64,000 bases of DNA, taken from NCBI GenBank assembly GCA_013399015.1, contig VWZX01008461.1:848926-912925 (forward strand), in the 5' to 3' direction. Source of the stretch: Galbula dea (taxonomy: Eukaryota > Chordata > Aves > Piciformes > Galbulidae). This document shows, in pieces, positions 58,521-64,000 of this stretch (the first letter of the stretch is position 1; every line of letters starts with the position of its first letter). The notes beneath the pieces were generated by a model, which was not told where the DNA came from, did no database searches, and saw nothing but the letters and a program-made list of their open reading frames with translations. The position numbers were made by a program, and so were the translations under genes.

Positions 58521-60286
58521 TGAAGCAATGGTAACTTGCACTGAGAAGATCTAAAGCAGTTTGGTTTTGACAGGTAAGTCATCTGATGGTTCCTTCAAGT
58601 TTGATATATTTTCTTTACCAACCAGGAAAACATGGATGTTTGGTAACTTTGCAAACACTGGTCTTCAAATACACAGTATGAAGTTAAATTCTCTATTCAG
58701 TAAGCAAGTAGCCAACTATGATTGCTTGTAATATTTCTCACTTGATTATGGAAGCACTAACTTATTTACAACAATAATAGCAAGTGTCTTCCAAGGGCTG
58801 CTATAGCCAAATGTCCACTTGTCAGTGACCAACAGTATCTAAACATACACAATAATCTGAGTAACAACTTGTTTCTTGCCATACTAAAAGCCATACAGTG
58901 TTCAGACAACTCTGCTTATGCATCTTTAAATTCATCTATATAACATCTGGCTACCGGTAAACTACAGTGACATAACACAATGCAATAAACCTTGTTGGCA
59001 ACATCTTGAAGGAACAAAGCCTTCACTAATGATATTTTAATGAGGAAATGCATACACTAATTACTGTTGTCTTCTAGCTGGCCTAAAAAAAATCCTGCAC
59101 CCAGGAAATGCAATCATGAATCACATTTTTCTAAAGTTTTGGGGTTTTGTTTGTTTGGTTTATTTAGGTTGGGTGTTTTTTGTCCTCATTGTTAGAGCAG
59201 ACAGGACTAAACAGGAATGTCACATAAATGGCTTCCTCTAAGAGGAAGCAGGAAGATTACTGTTGACCAAGATCATATTTTCCTTCTTTATTCTGTGTGT
59301 TTTCTTAATTTGCAACCAGTATTTTAAGGAAGTGACACATAAAGTAGTTAGCTATTATTAGAGGTACTGGGCAATATAATATGATCCTGTTTATGCACTA
59401 ATAGTAACAAGTGATGCACTGGTTTGCCACAGACAGCATTTTATTACTGCAAGGCCACATATGCTGGGAGTTGCAGTGACCTTACTCTCAGAGGTTCACA
59501 TCTTATTTTCTACTGCTAAGTGTTGCTTTTTTTTTCCATTTCTGGAGGGGTAGAAGGTCACTTCTCACTATTACTGTTCCATTAACTTACACTACAGCAC
59601 ACACATTCTTAATCCAATAGCACCTTACATTGTGCCTTTTAACTCAATAATGCATTATTTTCTGAAGTCTTGCCTACACTGACCAAATTAGTACCTGAGG
59701 TTCTGTGTCTGTCAAGAGTAGAGCAGGGAAAATGTTGAGTATTGAGAGGCTCAGGCATTCTTACAACAAATCTAGTTTTCTTTTCACCTTTGCAGTTGTT
59801 AACACTGAGCACTGGGCTCCCACATGTCTAGAGATCCACAAGCACTGGAGGCTGATTCTCATTCACTCTTGGCATCAATGAGAACCAGACCCAACATGTA
59901 CCTTTTCATAGCTTATGCTTACTGAATAACCCTGATGCCTCACAACATTTCTTAACACATATTAGACAAGACAAAACTTGCATTTTAGCAATGCTGCATT
60001 TTATAAATATCACTGCTTGGTCAAGGTGCTGTATGGAGACAATGGGAATACCTGGTATCTTTGCCACACACATTGCTGGAGTGCTGGGGCTCCATTTGGT
60101 ACAAGTTCTACTGTATTAAGCAGTGACTTTTCTCACTTGCAAGAATGACACAGCCATTACTTGTGATTCATGCATGCACTGGAGCATTTCAGTAACATTG
60201 TCAACATAATTTTATCTAGCAATTGCTCTGGGTGCAAAAAGTTGCTCTAGTTCAACTTGTTCTGCCATTTCTAATTTATCTTCATT
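58521..60286. other. Unique non-coding DNA
   Basis: No gene recognised. T/G low-complexity tract at 59137-59160 (ttttggggttttgtttgtt), the complement of the recurring A/C tracts. Confidence 0.5.
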
Positions 60287-60306
60287 AATAAATAAATAAA
60301 CAAATA
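60287..60306. repeat. (AAAT)n microsatellite
   Basis: About five units of TAAA/AAAT. Confidence 0.8.
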
Positions 60307-60439
60307 AGCAGGAATGTTTTCTTTAAGAATCTGATTCTAGACATATCAATGCATTAACAGGCATCCCTGCAGATCCAGCTTTTTCTGATTGAATTCTGGA
60401 TCATTTTTATTCAGTGACTGCAACAGGAAAAGTCCAGAA

Positions 60440-60600
60440 TGCCAAGAGAATAATATCCTACAAGCTGGTGTTACGATGACATGCTCCGAATACTCCCCTG
60501 CCAAAAAGAAATTTAATTATAGCCATTGTTTGTGTTATTCAAACAGCTATTGACAGTAAATCTATCTAGCATGATGTTTCCTCTTTGTATTCATTGCAGC
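60440..60600. promoter_or_regulatory. Conserved-element-like block (putative)
   Basis: 'gttacgatgacatgctccga' with two CpGs, followed by 'aaatttaattatagccatt' and 'gtgttattcaaacagctatt'. It has homeodomain-type cores and no transposon. Weak inference. Confidence 0.25.
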
Positions 60601-62079
60601 CTTTAGACTGGAAGGGAAAAAAAAAAATAAAGGGAAGAAAAAGGAAACACTTTCCCCCCTTTCTCCTTCCCTGGTATCAGGCTACATGAGGCCACTGAAG
60701 CCCAGTTGATTTCCCAAGCCCAATTATTTTGCAGTACACAATCCTCTAGAATAGCACTGCTCACCTGGGGACTCTGTCTGCCTAAACACACTGCACTTAA
60801 TGGAGTCCCTGAAGTTGTCTCCATTTCATTGCTTCTAACTAATAGGCTGTGATATTTTTTTCCCCAAATAGACCACAGCTCTTCCCACTCCCCTTGCCCA
60901 TCCTCCACATAAAATCAAAGTGGCTAACAAGGCATTAGGAGACTGTCTGCCCATCTCCCATTGCTGTATCTTCACTACCACCTACTGACTGCAGGTCTTA
61001 AAGCCACAATAACCTCATCTAGAGCATCTCTGAGGTCTCGTCCCACATTCATGCTTCTCATTGCTTAAAACCAAGATAAAGAGAACTCAGAGTCTTGTAC
61101 CTAGTGCATACTGGCATGAATGCTATTAGGCCCTCCAGGTACAAGGCTCAGTAAAAAATGCTCTCCATTAACATGTTGGTGATTTGAACATAATCTGCTC
61201 TATTTTTACTTCTCTTTCAATCTCAAGCTACTGTTTGCATTCATCTGCAACAGGCCTGCTCTCCAGCAACAGAAAGAAAACTGCAACTTCAGAAAAGAGA
61301 ATGATGTTGATCGTTCATCAAAATGTGATCTTCTGCCTTCCTTTTCTTCTAAATCCTTTTGCTTTGGTTTTGCTTTACCATCTGACTTTCAGTGACTATC
61401 TCAGCCAGCCAAAGGCCAGTTACACAGTGCCTGTTCTTGTCACATCATCCTGGAAGAAACATATGAATCAAAATACTAAAATAGGCAACGTTTCCAAGTG
61501 TTGAATTTCAAACTACATGAGGATTTTGAGGGGAAAGTGGAGGGCAATATTACTCCCATATTTAAAAGGTCCTGCACAGCTGTTAAGCACAGACTACTGC
61601 TCACTAAGGAATCCAGCAGTGCTGAATTTGAGCTGCCTTCTCCATTTGTTACTGGAAGGCAAGTGCTACCATGTTCTGAGGCAAGGGGGCTACTGTTCTG
61701 AGTAGAAAGGCCATTACACAGTAATCCATAGGAAGCAAAATATCATCTTTTACTTTCTTCTCTCTCTCCTAAAGAAACTACTCTGAAGTCACCTGGAAAG
61801 TAAAATGGTTAGGGGAAAGACATGGTCTCTGTATGCCTACAGAGGGAAGGAATAACCCTTTGCAAGGCTAAAGGCTGGGGACAGCTCTGCAGCAAAACCC
61901 CTTAGGTACACAAGCTGACCAGCCATGGGCCAGCAGTGTGTCTGGCCATGGAGAAGACAACTGCATCCTGACCTGTACGAACAGTGAAGCAGGCAGGAGG
62001 TGGAGGGAAGCAATGATTTTTAAGCCCTGAAAGGATGAAGCCCTAAGAAACCTAGTCAGCCAGCCCTGCCTGAGCAGAA
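60601..62079. other. Unique non-coding DNA
   Basis: No gene or clear repeat recognised; an A-run at 60619-60628. Confidence 0.5.
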
Positions 62080-62112
62080 GGCCCTTCAATCTGAATTATT
62101 TTATGATTCTGC
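62080..62112 (+). mobile_element. CR1 3' tail remnant
   Basis: 'gcccttcaatctgaattatt' then 'ttatgattctg' resembles the last part of a CR1 (cccttccaacctgaattattctatgattctg). Only about 33 bp is recognisable. Confidence 0.5.
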
Positions 62113-64000
62113 AATGAATCAGAGGAGCAGACTAAAACTGCACTGATTGCATTTAAAAACAACAACTAACTGCATTTCAAGGTTGCCTCAGAGGAGGTGG
62201 CAGGGATGCATGGACACAAAAGGCTAAAGAGGCAGAGACAGCCTTGCTATGAAGGGCTTTGATTTTGCAAAACCAGCTCCCAAGTATGAGTATCTCTGGA
62301 AAAGGCAAGCCTGAGGGGCAATGAAAGGTGAAAGTCTGATCCTGCACTGCCCTGCAGCTTTCAGGAACACCATGCTAGAAGGACATGTGGGGGCAGTGAC
62401 CTGCTCCCACTGAAAGCAAGGACAGAAATTCCAGTGACTTGAGGATCTCATGCATCGTTTGCTGCTGCCTAACAGCTGCCTCTATGCTCTGCTACACTGC
62501 AAGGGTGGAAAACAAGATTCAACATTTGAAAAGAAAGTAAGGAACACTTCCATGGTCCTGCTTAACTAGAGGGATGTTTTAAGATATTTTTTGTCCATTA
62601 AATTATATACTGATTTTTAAAAACCAGAATGAAGTATATGGAAGCAAAGATAACACATTTTGATGGCAAGCAGAAAACCATTTTGGGTCACTGTTCATCT
62701 GCTTATCTACTAACATTTCTGGCTTGATTATCTGTTGTGAAAAGGAAGTGAAATACACTTCCCCACTTCCTATGTAAAATCCAGGCAAAATACTCAGAAT
62801 CATCAGGACTGAATCTTGTGAGAGCTGTCCAACACAATGTAAGATTGGAGTAAATAAACAAGGCTCTGGAAATGTAAGAACTCAAACTGAAACAAAGAAA
62901 ACCAAACCATTAATTCATTAATACAAGCTAGAACATCTCTATTTCCTATGTTTTTCTCCTTAGTAAAAGACAAAATTCATCTGAGAGAGGGACTGTGTTG
63001 AGCTGCAGGTAACAGGCAGTATTGCAGTACTCAATACCCCAGACACCTTAGTCAGTGGGTGTAATAAAAAATGGAATACCACATTTTATTTTGCTTGTAA
63101 TCTGTCCAGCTACAGTAATTCTCTTTCCTAAACAGCACTGAAAACAGTGGGACCTAATGTTTCTTCAGATCTTACAGAATTACTTAGTGAGGGAAAATGG
63201 GGTAGGAAACTCTTCACTGCTGGAGAGAGCACAAAAGGGGCAGAAGAGGATAAAGGGCAACTAGGTTGAATGTGTCCTCTCCCTTTCTTGTAGATTAAAG
63301 TTAAGACTGAAAAGGACCAGAAAATTAGCTATTTCAGTTGTTTGAAAGGGTTTGAAGCTAAAAAAGCATAAAAGCATTCAAACCCAAATCAAGACACTTT
63401 AGATAATTCTCTTTATTTTTCACTTTCTTGTGTCTGGTGGGACAGCTTTCCACTGTCCTTCAAAATAGGTTCCAAAAGACTTAGAAAAGAGGAACAGGCA
63501 TACACCCTTATAACAAAAGTATAAATGGTTAGTTCTTAACAACATCCAATGCACATCCACAGAAACAAGCAGTGAATATGAACATAGGTTTACTCCAAAT
63601 AAATTCCCTGTCCCCAAGGTGAAAGACCTTTAGCTGTTAAAGGTTTTACCTACTGCATGTACAAACCCCACATAACAATGCTCATCTTGAAAAAATATTT
63701 GCTTAATGCCATTAAAGAAGTTAAGCATGTTCACTGCTCCATGCAGGAAATTTCTGAAGCCTGGCCATGATGATAGGAAATACTTCACTGACAGCTGAAT
63801 CTCTTAGTTATCTCAGCCTGATAAAACCTGCAGAACTGTCTAATTTCTCGATGTGGTCACCTAAGCAAATGTCAGGATTTTCAACAGCTACCAACACAAA
63901 GTTAATTGTTAGATGCCAAGTGTTTGTTACAAACCAGAAACCTTCAGTCTTCAATTTGGTATTTGGGGCATTTTTCTTAAAACTGAGATGCTCTGTATCA
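62113..64000. other. Unique non-coding DNA
   Basis: No gene or repeat recognised through the end of the window. Confidence 0.5.

Noticed and set aside
1..64000. Bacterial-type systems (operons, CRISPR arrays, phage, toxin genes)
   Set aside because: Composition, CR1 elements and the lack of long reading frames exclude a prokaryotic source; no such features are present.

Overview
This window looks like 64 kb of non-coding nuclear DNA from a bird. The clearest clue is a set of nine interspersed fragments with the 3' end of avian CR1 LINEs: a run reading roughly 'ggttggactagatgacct', then 'ggtcccttccaac', then a short 'attctatgattct' tail. All are 5'-truncated, as is usual for CR1. A bird is favoured over a turtle or crocodile because of the tail form and the scarcity of other transposon classes, but this is inference from sequence memory, not a database match. 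I see no convincing protein-coding gene, no rRNA gene, no functional tRNA gene, no CRISPR array and no bacterial feature. No open reading frame exceeds about 160 codons, and the longest ones overlap CR1 sequence or low-complexity tracts.

Layout. Positions 1-19 kb are ordinary intergenic or intronic DNA with four CR1 pieces (2.7, 13.1, 14.5 and 17.9-18.5 kb), microsatellites, a long polypyrimidine tract at 9.6-9.8 kb, one MIR-like fragment (12.0 kb) and one tRNA-like SINE relic (13.9 kb). At 20.15 kb a short ATG-initiated hydrophobic stretch runs straight into a good splice-donor match. It is the only place that resembles a coding exon, and it remains weak.

From about 18.5 to 45.6 kb there are almost no recognisable transposons; one degenerate CR1 end at 39.9 kb is the main exception. 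This interval holds several AT-rich, TAATTA-containing, CpG-retaining blocks (about 22.0, 26.3, 28.0, 28.9-30.1, 38.6 and 41.1-42.1 kb) that look like conserved non-coding regulatory elements. Similar blocks recur at 52.5-53.3, 57.2, 58.4 and 60.4 kb. That pattern suits the regulatory landscape of a developmental gene outside the window, but conservation cannot be measured here.

Positions 45.6-64 kb contain more CR1 pieces (45.7, 48.2, 49.7 and 62.1 kb), further MIR-like fragments, G-quadruplex motifs and short tandem duplications. The most distinctive observations are a tRNA-Glu-like sequence joined almost directly to a CR1 3' tail (48.09-48.24 kb), a perfect 20-bp inverted repeat with a 7-nt spacer (50.47 kb), a similar near-perfect one at 23.94 kb, and a roughly 50-bp-arm inverted repeat with internal repeats (31.05-31.25 kb). 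No new multi-gene system is visible.
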